From assembly GCA_964484515.1 (NCBI GenBank), contig CAZAGT010000238.1, forward strand, positions 1 to 8,046: DNA of 8,046 bases. Reading direction: 5' to 3'. Origin of the DNA: CAZAGT01 sp964484515. Its GTDB lineage: Bacteria > Desulfobacterota > DSM-4660 > Desulfatiglandales > HGW-15. The notes under the pieces are model-generated. The model was given only the letters and a program-made list of their open reading frames with translations, searched no databases and had not been told where the DNA came from. How positions within the stretch are numbered: position 1 is the first letter of the stretch; every line of letters starts with the position of its first letter. This document shows, one piece after another, positions 1 through 6,612 of this stretch. The translations under genes and the position numbers were made by a program.

Positions 1-22
1 TGGAGGTTTGAGGCAAAGACAA

Positions 23-40
23 AAGACTCTTGGCAGTCTT
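23..40. repeat. Small inverted repeat at left edge
   Basis: AAGACT (23-28) and AGTCTT (35-40) are perfect 6-nt complementary arms around a 6-nt spacer. The sequence could fold as a short stem-loop, but no T-run follows on either strand, so I do not call it a terminator. It may be the tail of whatever lies left of the window. Its function is unknown. Confidence 0.3.
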
Positions 41-50
41 CTTCCATTTG

Positions 51-85
51 CCTTCAGCCTTCCACCTTTTACCTTTGACTCTTTG
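51..85. repeat. Degenerate heptamer tandem repeat, about five units
   Basis: Five 7-nt units lie end to end: CCTTCAG, CCTTCCA, CCTTTTA, CCTTTGA and CTCTTTG. The first four share the CCTT start and the last is diverged. The strand is strongly pyrimidine-biased, and the sequence just upstream (roughly 38-50) is also pyrimidine-rich but out of register. The tract is non-coding and ends exactly where the dispersed repeat begins. It could arise by slippage. I infer no function. Confidence 0.6.
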
Positions 86-159
86 TGAACGCCGCAGTGA
101 CGAGGGATGAGGGTAATCCCGATACAATCGGGACAGATGAGCGCTTTCCGACAGCCTCC
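85..159 (+). repeat. Dispersed repeat element, copy 1, with hairpin core
   Basis: The reverse complement of this stretch aligns to 7924-7996 at the other end of the window, with about 55 of roughly 73 positions identical by hand count. The alignment includes uninterrupted matches of 13 nt (AGGCTGTCGGAAA) and 12 nt (TCTGTCCCGATT). At its centre TCCCGAT (117-123) and ATCGGGA (127-133) form a perfect 7-bp inverted repeat around ACA. No open reading frame or transposase is associated with it. It resembles the short intergenic palindromic repeats (REP- or MITE-like) found scattered in many bacterial chromosomes. It lies upstream of the plus-strand hydrolase and is oriented relative to that gene as copy 2 is to serS. 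Confidence 0.65.
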
Positions 160-295
160 TCAGGATTGGAGATAAAAAGGATCCTACAAGGATGGAATTA
201 GGCTAAGACGTTCTTTGTTTGGAACTTGACGTATTCTTCGTTATGGTATGTCGGTTCCCTTTCGTGACTTCGCGCTTTCTCAAGGCAATCGGCTG

Positions 296-1033
296 ATGGG
301 CTTCTTTGAATCATTCGACGGCACCCGCATTCACTACCATATCGTGGGAGAAGGTCTTCCCGTAGTGCTGGCTCATGGGTTCGCCACCGATGCGAAGAGC
401 ACCTGGCCGCCCGCGGGTATTGACGAGGCACTAGCTCGTGCCGGGTTTCGAGCGATCATGCCTGACCTGCGCGGTCACGGTCAGTCGGGCAAGCCCCACG
501 ATGCCGCCGCCTACGAAGACGATGCCGAAGTCAGGGATATCATGGCCTTGGTCGAGCATCTCAAGCTGGGTCGTTACTATGCACTCGGTTATTCCCACGG
601 GGCCATCGTTGTCGCGAAGCTCTTGGTCCTCGATACGAAGCTCAGAAAGGCGATCTTGGGAGGGATTGGCCACTTCTTTACCGATCCGGAATGGAGGCGA
701 CCGAAACAGATCGCGGCGGGCCTATTGGCTGATGACCCCGAAGATCCCATTTCACGGGGTCTGGTGGTCTATGCCAAGCAAAACAGAGGAGACCTGGTCG
801 CGCTGGCCAATGTGCAACTGGGCCAACCGACGACCACGCCCGCAGAGTTGGCTCGAATACAGCAGCCGGTTATGGTGCTTTGTGGTGACCAAGATCAGGT
901 TAATGGCTCGCCGCAACGACTTGCTCAGTATATTCCTGACTGCACATTAACCCTTGTGCCCGGGACCCATCTGAAAGCGCTCAACAGTCCGGAATTCGCC
1001 CGGGCCGTCGTGGATTTCTTGCTGGAAGCTTGA
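296..1033 (+). CDS. Alpha/beta-fold hydrolase
   Basis: A 245-residue single-domain alpha/beta hydrolase, probably cytosolic because no signal peptide or membrane segment is seen. The order of motifs is typical. An oxyanion-hole HG (H27-G28) follows a hydrophobic strand, and a PDLRGHGQS segment (56-64) precedes the cap region. The nucleophile elbow is G-Y-S-H-G with Ser100. GDQD (197-200) supplies the acid, most likely Asp200, and GTH supplies His225. The family includes esterases, lipases, haloalkane dehalogenases and C-C bond hydrolases, and the substrate cannot be read from the sequence. I chose the ATG at 296 because AAGG lies 10 nt upstream and the protein then opens with FFESFDGTRIHY, as is usual in the family. 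An in-frame ATG at 248 would add 16 residues but has no ribosome-binding site. The gene converges on the M20 gene with only 13 nt between stop codons and no obvious terminator. The leader at 160-295 holds no convincing promoter. Confidence 0.9.
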   Translation: MGFFESFDGTRIHYHIVGEGLPVVLAHGFATDAKSTWPPAGIDEALARAGFRAIMPDLRGHGQSGKPHDAAAYEDDAEVRDIMALVEHLKLGRYYALGYSHGAIVVAKLLVLDTKLRKAILGGIGHFFTDPEWRRPKQIAAGLLADDPEDPISRGLVVYAKQNRGDLVALANVQLGQPTTTPAELARIQQPVMVLCGDQDQVNGSPQRLAQYIPDCTLTLVPGTHLKALNSPEFARAVVDFLLEA

Positions 1034-1046
1034 CTTGAAGTCCTAC

Positions 1047-2279
1047 CTATCCATCCAGATACAGATGCGCCAATACCTTTGCATCCTGGATGATGCTGCT
1101 GATTAGGCAGTATTCGTTGGGCTGATGGGCACTGTTTGAGACGGTCGACCAGACGGCCGCCGGAAGCCCGGCTCGGCGAAAAAAGGCGGCCACCGTCCCG
1201 CCACCGATACCCATGACTTTCGCATCAAGTCCTGTGACATGGTTTATGGCCTTACCGAGGGCCTTCACAACGGGTGCATCGGCGGGAGTCGGGTTGAGGG
1301 CATCCTGACGGTAAATCGGAGCCACCTCTACTGAATATCCTGACTGCCCGGCAAGGTCCCCGGCAATCTCCCTGGCCCGGGCAACGACCTCGTCGACCCT
1401 ATGCTGGGGCAATATGCGGCAATCCATATAAAAAACGTCGCGACCCGGGATTGTATTGACGTTGGGTACGTTTGCCTCCATCTTGGTCGGCTCAAAGGTA
1501 GATACCGGCGGCTCAAAAAGATCATCCCGATCCGAGAAGCTCTCTCTCAGACCTTGCAGGCGCAATATCAGGTCGGCGGCTCCGAGGAGGCTGTTCCTCC
1601 CCTTTTCAGGTGTGCTGGCATGGCATTGTCGACCTGAGACGGTACATTTGAGCCAGAGCATCGATTTTTCCGCTATCTCAACCATTGTCCCTTCCGCATT
1701 CCCCGCATCCGGAACCACGATCAGATCATTCGCCTGGAAGAAATCCCCATGATTTCTGATACAGTAATCCAACCCAAACTCACTCCCGGTTTCCTCATCA
1801 GCGACAAAGGCCAGGCCGATATTCTTCGGGAGTGTTTCATCCACCTCGAGGACGCCCTTCAAGGCGAGGTAGGAGCTCACAATGGCGTGTTGGTTGTCCT
1901 CAACGCCCCGCCCGATGATCTTGTCGCCCGCAACCTTGATCCGATAAGGATCCGTCTCCCAGAGGGATAACTCACCAGGCGGTACGATGTCCATGTGACT
2001 GAGGACCCAAACTGTTTGCCGGTCGTTCCTCCCCATCCACTTCGCAAGGAGGTTCGGCCGGTATCCATCTCGGGCCTGCTCGTCTGGGGCCTCGATCTGC
2101 TGCACAAAATCCGGTCGCAATTCCTCGACCTTCTTTCGCAGGTACTCGGCCTTCTCGTGTTCTCCTGTTCCTCCGTTTTTCGGGCCGAGTGCCACTCGCG
2201 CCGTCAGCTCTGATTGAAGTGAGACGATTTCCTCCTTGAAACCTTCGATCCTGTTGAAAACGCGTTCTAGATTTGGCAT
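1047..2279 (-). CDS. M20-family metallopeptidase/deacylase (ArgE/DapE/carboxypeptidase-like)
   Basis: A 410-residue, probably cytosolic, two-metal hydrolase of peptidase family M20. All expected residues are present: SHMD with metal ligand His95 and Asp97, GRGVEDN with bridging Asp128, DEETGS with catalytic Glu162 and ligand Glu163, Asp191 in VVPDAG, and the last ligand His385 in AHQPNEY. The dimerisation (lid) domain lies between, with HASTPEKGRN (220-229) and VPNVNTIPGR (271-280). Members remove N-acyl groups or cleave dipeptides; ArgE, DapE, CPG2 and PepV share this architecture, so the substrate is undetermined. The SHMDIVPP...GRGVEDNQ pattern looks like the COG0624 M20 metallo-hydrolases also seen in archaea. 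The start at 2279 is set by GGAGG eight nt upstream. A longer in-frame form reaching 2354 would overlap the acyltransferase gene and lacks that support. It lies 52 nt after the acyltransferase gene, so it is probably co-transcribed with it as the last gene of the series. Confidence 0.92.
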   Translation of the reverse strand: MPNLERVFNRIEGFKEEIVSLQSELTARVALGPKNGGTGEHEKAEYLRKKVEELRPDFVQQIEAPDEQARDGYRPNLLAKWMGRNDRQTVWVLSHMDIVPPGELSLWETDPYRIKVAGDKIIGRGVEDNQHAIVSSYLALKGVLEVDETLPKNIGLAFVADEETGSEFGLDYCIRNHGDFFQANDLIVVPDAGNAEGTMVEIAEKSMLWLKCTVSGRQCHASTPEKGRNSLLGAADLILRLQGLRESFSDRDDLFEPPVSTFEPTKMEANVPNVNTIPGRDVFYMDCRILPQHRVDEVVARAREIAGDLAGQSGYSVEVAPIYRQDALNPTPADAPVVKALGKAINHVTGLDAKVMGIGGGTVAAFFRRAGLPAAVWSTVSNSAHQPNEYCLISSIIQDAKVLAHLYLDG

Positions 2280-2287
2280 ACGATTTA

Positions 2288-2292
2288 CCTCC
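2288..2292 (-). promoter_or_regulatory. Ribosome-binding site deciding the M20 start
   Basis: On the minus strand the sequence reads TTGGAGGT, with the GGAGG core at 2288-2292 and 8 nt before the ATG at 2279-2277. This near-perfect Shine-Dalgarno site selects the 410-residue form over the longer upstream reading. Confidence 0.8.
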
Positions 2293-2331
2293 AAGGTCAG
2301 GCAATAAAAGTCGCTCCAGGACCCAAGGGAA

Positions 2332-2931
2332 TCACAGTCCCGAGAGCCGCGCAATCTCGGTCATCATCTGTTCCAGGAATTCCGCAACCGGCATGGCTGA
2401 CTGTTTGCGAACGGGGGCTCCAAATGTGATCTGGACCCGCGTTCGAATTCGCTGACGGGAATACCTGATCCCCACCGGAATAAAAGGAGGCGTCATGCGG
2501 GTCAGGACCATCCGAACCAGTCCGGGCCGTCCGGGGCCCATCTTGCCTACATAGTAGGTTCCCTCCGGGAAGACAACAATCCCTTCTCCATCCTGCAACA
2601 ATTCCAGCATGCGTTTCAAGGATCGACGGCTTTCAAGAGGCCGCGCCCGATTCAACGGGACCCCTCCCAGGGACAATAAAAACCACCCCACCAGCGGATG
2701 CGTGAATAACTCGTATTTGGCCATATAGTACAGTGGTCGGGGCGTTGCGAGGCCCAGTAGGGGGATGTCTTCCCAACGCTGATGCTTCGATAGGAGGAGG
2801 AAGGCCGATTCTGTAGGAAGATGAGACCGTCCCTCGGTCTCAATCCGAAAGAAGATCGGCAGGCAGATCTTCCCCAGCATCCTGGCAAACCGCAGTAGCC
2901 ACGTCTTTCTGCTGTCAAACGTACGGGGCAT
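2332..2931 (-). CDS. Lysophospholipid acyltransferase, PlsC/LPLAT family (1-acyl-glycerol-3-phosphate acyltransferase-like)
   Basis: A 199-residue acyltransferase of the PlsC/LPLAT family. Such enzymes transfer an acyl chain to lysophosphatidic acid or a similar acceptor at the inner face of the cytoplasmic membrane, in phospholipid synthesis. The four family blocks appear in order: catalytic H-x4-D as His50 and Asp55 in SKHQRWED, GGVPLNR (89-95), FPEGT (121-125) and the IPVGIRY segment (151-157). A hydrophobic stretch around 12-28 and another around 79-93 fit peripheral or monotopic membrane attachment. The protein is shorter than the roughly 240 residues of E. coli PlsC but holds a complete catalytic domain. 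I use the ATG at 2931; a TTG nine codons upstream (2958) is possible but has no Shine-Dalgarno site, and the ATG itself has only a weak AAAGAA. It lies 176 nt after glmS and 52 nt before the M20 gene. It might act on a specialised lipid rather than be the main PlsC, and the sequence cannot settle this. Confidence 0.88.
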   Translation of the reverse strand: MPRTFDSRKTWLLRFARMLGKICLPIFFRIETEGRSHLPTESAFLLLSKHQRWEDIPLLGLATPRPLYYMAKYELFTHPLVGWFLLSLGGVPLNRARPLESRRSLKRMLELLQDGEGIVVFPEGTYYVGKMGPGRPGLVRMVLTRMTPPFIPVGIRYSRQRIRTRVQITFGAPVRKQSAMPVAEFLEQMMTEIARLSGL

Positions 2932-3107
2932 GCTATTCTTTATCTGGCATCGTATCAAACTGGGTGCGGGTGCCTTCTGCGGCTTTGGACGGACCTTATG
3001 GTGATGATGATCAGATGCGGATGGTTAAGGCAGATCCACCCCGGCATGTATATTTCAAAAGGGAACGAAACTGTTTGAGGGCCGGCTTCTGGGGGGCTGG
3101 GCTAGCC

Positions 3108-4934
3108 TTACTCGACCGTGACGCTCTTGGCCAGATTCCTGGGTTTGTCGATGTCCCTGTTCAGAAACCGGGCACAGTGGTAGGCCAAGAGTTGACAAGG
3201 GATGACTGCCAAGATCGGATAGAGGTATTCCAGGGTTTCGGGGATCTCAATGGTATCATCCACCATTTCTTTGGTCTTTTCATCACCTTCGGTTACAATG
3301 GCAACCACCGGCCCTTTGCGACTCTTGATCTCCTGAATGTTGCTTATCATCTTGTCATGCATCGCATCCTTAGGGGCGATGGCCACAGTGGGCAAATCGC
3401 GGCTTATCAGGGCGATAGGCCCGTGTTTCATCTCACCGGCAGCATATCCTTCGGCGTGGATATAGGAAATCTCTTTTAGTTTCAGGGCCCCTTCCATGGC
3501 AATCGGATAGCCATATTTGCGCCCCAAGTAGAGCCAGTTATTGTAGCGGTAGTATTTCTCCGCGATGGCCTGGATGTGGTTGTCCTGTGAAAGGACCTTC
3601 TTGACCAGCTCCGGTAGTTGCGAAAGGGCCTTGATGGCCTCGACTCCATCGGTCAGGGAGAGGGTCTGATGCCGCCCCAGCAAGAGGGCCAACAGGGTCA
3701 GGATGGTCAATTGCGAAATAAAGATCTTCGTAGAGGCCACGCCGATCTCAGGACCGGCATGGTTGTAAACGCCCGCGTCTGTTTCACGGGCAATGGAGCT
3801 GCCCACCACGTTGACGATCCCCAAGAGGCCGGCGCCCTTGCGACTGGCCTCACGTATGGCCGCAAGTGTATCCGCCGTTTCACCCGATTGGCTAAGCGCT
3901 ATTATGAAAGTATTGGGTGGAAAATTCAGTTTCTGGTAACGGAATTCCGAAGCGAGTTCCACCTGCACGTCGATCTCTGTCAGCTTTTCAAAGATATAGC
4001 GACCCTCGCACCCGGCGTAATACGACGTTCCGCATGCCACGATGACGATATGTCGGCAATCCTTAAGCCTCTCCCATACCGGCATAATGCCCCCCAGTTT
4101 GGGGACACCTTCGCCCGGTTCGAGTCGGCCCCGCATCGCATTCATGATCGTTTCCGGCTGCTCGTAGATCTCCTTTAACATGAAGTGGGGGAACCCATTC
4201 AACTCCGCATCTTCCGGCTGCCATTCCACGGTCTCCGTGTCCCTCTGGATCGCCTTGGCCTGAGCGGTTGAGATAGAGATGCCTTCTCTCGTTAGGGTAG
4301 CGAGCTCGTTGTCGTTCAAATGAATAACCTTATTCGTGTACCGTACCATCGCCGACACGTCGGAAGCTGCGAAATTCCCCTCCTCACCCACACCGATGAT
4401 CAGGGGACTACCTCTGCGGGCGACAACAATCTCACCTGAGACATCTTTGTGAATCACGGCTATCCCGAAGGTTCCCTCCACCTGTGCCATCGTCTTTCTG
4501 ACGGCCTCACTCAGATCGCCGTCGAAATTCATGGAGATCAGGTGCGCCAGGATCTCCGTATCGGTTTCAGACCGAAACCGGATCCCCTTTTTCTCGAGTC
4601 GTTTCTTGAGGTTATGAAAATTTTCGATGATCCCATTGTGAATGATGAAGACGTTTTCGGCTTCATCGCTGTGCGGGTGTGCGTTCTCCTCCGTCGGTTC
4701 CCCATGCGTCGCCCACCTGGTGTGCGCAATGCCAACACTTCCAGTGAGTTCCAGACCATTGATCTTCTTCTCTAGTTCAATGATCCTGCCCACTGCCCTA
4801 TGACATTCTATAGAATGACCGTTCTGCACAGCAAGGCCCGCTGAGTCATAGCCACGATATTCGAGCCGCTTTAGTCCCTCAATAAGGATTGATCTAGCCT
4901 CCTTTTGGCCAACGTAACACACAATACCGCACAT
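3108..4934 (-). CDS. glmS: Glutamine-fructose-6-phosphate aminotransferase (isomerizing)
   Basis: GlmS converts fructose-6-phosphate and glutamine to glucosamine-6-phosphate and glutamate in the cytosol, the committed step towards UDP-GlcNAc, peptidoglycan and lipid A. At 608 residues it is full length (the E. coli enzyme is 609). The N-terminal class II glutaminase domain (about 1-240) has nucleophile Cys2 directly after the start Met, plus HTRWATHG (71-78), HNGIIEN (99-105) and SETDTE (122-127). Two SIS sugar-isomerase domains follow. The first has CGTS (301-304), SQSGET (348-353) and STK (401-403). The second has EGALKLKE (481-488), HAE (493-495), KHGP (503-506) and the C-terminal DKPRNLAKSVTVE tail that closes the sugar site with Lys603. 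A good AAGGAG lies 9 nt before the ATG. The neighbouring transpeptidase and acyltransferase are also envelope genes. The 247-nt gap upstream suggests its own promoter. I see no glmS-ribozyme core there. Confidence 0.98.
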   Translation of the reverse strand: MCGIVCYVGQKEARSILIEGLKRLEYRGYDSAGLAVQNGHSIECHRAVGRIIELEKKINGLELTGSVGIAHTRWATHGEPTEENAHPHSDEAENVFIIHNGIIENFHNLKKRLEKKGIRFRSETDTEILAHLISMNFDGDLSEAVRKTMAQVEGTFGIAVIHKDVSGEIVVARRGSPLIIGVGEEGNFAASDVSAMVRYTNKVIHLNDNELATLTREGISISTAQAKAIQRDTETVEWQPEDAELNGFPHFMLKEIYEQPETIMNAMRGRLEPGEGVPKLGGIMPVWERLKDCRHIVIVACGTSYYAGCEGRYIFEKLTEIDVQVELASEFRYQKLNFPPNTFIIALSQSGETADTLAAIREASRKGAGLLGIVNVVGSSIARETDAGVYNHAGPEIGVASTKIFISQLTILTLLALLLGRHQTLSLTDGVEAIKALSQLPELVKKVLSQDNHIQAIAEKYYRYNNWLYLGRKYGYPIAMEGALKLKEISYIHAEGYAAGEMKHGPIALISRDLPTVAIAPKDAMHDKMISNIQEIKSRKGPVVAIVTEGDEKTKEMVDDTIEIPETLEYLYPILAVIPCQLLAYHCARFLNRDIDKPRNLAKSVTVE

Positions 4935-4943
4935 GGTTAATCT

Positions 4944-4949
4944 CTCCTT
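4944..4949 (-). promoter_or_regulatory. Ribosome-binding site of glmS
   Basis: AAGGAG on the minus strand ends 9 nt before the ATG at 4934. It fixes the start, which also places the essential nucleophile Cys at position 2. Confidence 0.8.
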
Positions 4950-5034
4950 GGGATTTCTTTGGTTCGTTATTCGCTACGCCCGACGATTCAGGAGACGCGG
5001 GTTGCCCCCGGAAGCAAGCATGCGATCATGTTTT

Positions 5035-5047
5035 GCATATGTTATGC
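5035..5047. repeat. Perfect 13-nt inverted repeat upstream of glmS
   Basis: GCATA and TATGC flank TGT, giving a symmetrical site about 100 nt before the glmS start inside the 247-nt gap (4935-5181). An A/T-rich stretch with a TTGGCA hexamer lies beside it on the minus strand, though I could not pair that with a convincing -10 box. It could be an operator or chance symmetry. The rest of the gap shows no gene or known leader RNA. Confidence 0.3.
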
Positions 5048-5168
5048 CAAAAAACGGCCAAAGAGAAGGCTAATCCGGATGTCATGGTTGTTGCGGGTGG
5101 AACGGTAGCAGCCGGCGCGCCCTCCGTAACCTCATCGTAGGGAGTCGATTCATCTCGAAAAGCGAACC

Positions 5169-5187
5169 GGTTAGCAGAAACCTAACC
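5169..5187 (-). terminator. Weak hairpin at the end of the transpeptidase gene
   Basis: GGTTAG (5169-5174) and CTAACC (5182-5187) are perfect 6-nt arms around a 7-nt loop and overlap the transpeptidase stop codon. On the minus strand the hairpin is followed, after a short gap, by CGCTTTTCG rather than a clean T-run. It is therefore at best a weak intrinsic terminator or a 3' end stabiliser between the transpeptidase and glmS. Confidence 0.3.
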
Positions 5188-6576
5188 AGGAATGAAGTAC
5201 TCGCTGATAATGTGCCTGGCGAGGTCTGCGGCGCGGATGCCCAGTCTCTCGCCGTGCACCGCAAGGATCGTGACCGCAATACCATCATCTTGTTCTGATG
5301 GAATCGCGTAGGCGGTAAGCCAATCATATTTGAACTGATCCAGCTTGTCGTTGATCGTACCCGTTTTGGCGCCCAGGGCAATATCTGCAAAACGTTTCTT
5401 GCGCCGCAACGAACGAAAGGCCTTTCGGCAGGTGCCCCTGACCACCGTGTCCGCCATCAGTGTCCTGAGGTCATCAGCCGTCGACTTCTTTATGGGCATA
5501 GCCATCTTTTTCGGCTCGGCTTGATAGAGGATCCTGCCCGATTCATCCTGGATCGTATCCACCAGCCACGGTTCCATCATGAGCCCATCATTTGCGACAA
5601 CCGCCGTTATGAGTGCGGCATGGAGGGGTGATATCAAGGTCCGCTTATTGAAACCGCACGCGATTTCGGCCAGTCCGAAATCGTCTTCGGGAACCTCGAT
5701 AAAGCTTCTGGCCACGGGGACATCGAACTGGATTCGTCGGTTGAAAAGGAATCCCACAGCGTATTCCGTTATTAAGGCCCGGCCGAGATCGTAGATCCCG
5801 ATCTTGCCAAAGACCGGATTAACGGACTTGGAAAACGCCTGCTTCAGGCTGATCTGGTTTGTGTAGCGATCCCTTCTTTGCCTCAACTGGCTTTTATAAA
5901 GGGTGTACCTGCGGCCTCGGAAATGAAAGACCTTGTCAGGCCTGAAACCTTTGGCTTCGATCGCCGCGGCCGCCACTACGATCTTGAACAGGCTCGCCGC
6001 AGGAAAACCGGCTTGAAGACAGAGGTTCTCGCCGTCGCTAGGGGTGGTGCCTTCACTTTCGTAATCCGCCAGCACAAGGATCCGGCCGTCATGAGGCCGC
6101 AATACGACCACGGCGGCCTGATAAGTTCGAGATCGTTTGAGAAGTCCCGAGACATAACGCTGAAGCCTTGTGTTCAACGAGGTTGTGATCTTGAGATCGG
6201 GCGCTTCAGCAGCGAGGGGATACAGGCCCGTGGCCGGAAGGGAATCCAGTTTCAAGGGATTCAGTAGACGGGGTAGCTCTTCCCTTGTAATCCTCTGCGG
6301 CGAAATGTCCTTCTTTACAGGTGGGCTATTAGGAGGGGGCGGGGTCGATCGTTCGCGCTTTGCGAATGGCCATGAACCGGCATAGAAAAAGGCGCTGATA
6401 AAGAGGAGGGACACACCCACCCACATGCCAAGCCAGGGAATTCTTCTCAGATTGTGCTTTCTGCGGGTATTTCGTTGGAGGTTTCTCTGGTAATCCCGCC
6501 AATTTCGATAAGGTGTATGATTGCGTTTCGGCACAAACTTCAAAATATTCTCGTGCTGTCCGCCCCCCTTCCTCAT
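5182..6576 (-). CDS. Membrane-anchored penicillin-binding transpeptidase without glycosyltransferase domain
   Basis: A 464-residue serine DD-transpeptidase that should cross-link peptidoglycan stems in the periplasm. A strongly basic cytoplasmic tail of about 45 residues precedes one membrane helix (about 47-66). A Pro-rich linker (79-86) leads to the penicillin-binding transpeptidase domain (about 130-464). All three active-site motifs are present: S-L-F-K with nucleophile Ser195 and Lys198, S-V-N (251-253) and K-T-G (404-406). There is no room for a GT51 glycosyltransferase domain and no recognisable class B dimerisation domain, so it is a minimal, monofunctional type. Strand TTSLNTRLQRYV (131-142) resembles the lead-in of class A transpeptidase domains. 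It starts 36 nt after serS. The ATG at 6576 has no clear Shine-Dalgarno site, while the purine-rich codons 2-6 and a GAG six nt before TTG codon 12 leave a shorter start possible. A role in division, elongation or sporulation cannot be assigned. Confidence 0.9.
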   Translation of the reverse strand: MRKGGGQHENILKFVPKRNHTPYRNWRDYQRNLQRNTRRKHNLRRIPWLGMWVGVSLLFISAFFYAGSWPFAKRERSTPPPPNSPPVKKDISPQRITREELPRLLNPLKLDSLPATGLYPLAAEAPDLKITTSLNTRLQRYVSGLLKRSRTYQAAVVVLRPHDGRILVLADYESEGTTPSDGENLCLQAGFPAASLFKIVVAAAAIEAKGFRPDKVFHFRGRRYTLYKSQLRQRRDRYTNQISLKQAFSKSVNPVFGKIGIYDLGRALITEYAVGFLFNRRIQFDVPVARSFIEVPEDDFGLAEIACGFNKRTLISPLHAALITAVVANDGLMMEPWLVDTIQDESGRILYQAEPKKMAMPIKKSTADDLRTLMADTVVRGTCRKAFRSLRRKKRFADIALGAKTGTINDKLDQFKYDWLTAYAIPSEQDDGIAVTILAVHGERLGIRAADLARHIISEYFIPG

Positions 6577-6612
6577 GCGAAAGAATCTTCGGGACCGAAT
6601 ACCCTTTTCTAC

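Noticed and set aside
226..250. TTGACG (226-231) as a -35 box for the hydrolase
   Set aside because: The nearest -10-like hexamers (TATGGT and neighbours) are only 10-13 nt away, too close for a normal sigma-70 promoter.
438..950. A 170-codon plus-strand open frame inside the hydrolase gene
   Set aside because: It is a +1 frame shadow of the hydrolase, with low-complexity Arg/Ser/Trp-rich translation and no motifs. The frame encoding the catalytic triad explains the region.
1029..1049. Bidirectional terminator between the convergent hydrolase and M20 genes
   Set aside because: Only GACTT-G-AAGTC symmetry is present, with a 1-nt centre that cannot form a stable hairpin, and no T-run.
2933..2950. 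A five-codon minus-strand leader frame (MPDKE) ending one nt before the plsC-like start
   Set aside because: It has no ribosome-binding site and is too short to tell from chance. A translational-coupling role would need conservation evidence.
3085..3107. Possible terminator just after glmS, around the GGCTAGCC palindrome
   Set aside because: The stem is only about 4 bp and is followed by a C-rich run, not a T-run, on the minus strand. The 2932-3107 gap shows no convincing promoter either.
3618..4178. A 186-codon plus-strand open frame opposite glmS
   Set aside because: It is antisense to a fully conserved GlmS coding region and has no recognisable domain or ribosome-binding site.
6588..6599. 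TTCGG-GA-CCGAA symmetry between serS and the transpeptidase gene
   Set aside because: The arms are 5 nt with a 2-nt centre and no T-run follows, so it is neither a plausible terminator nor distinguishable from chance.
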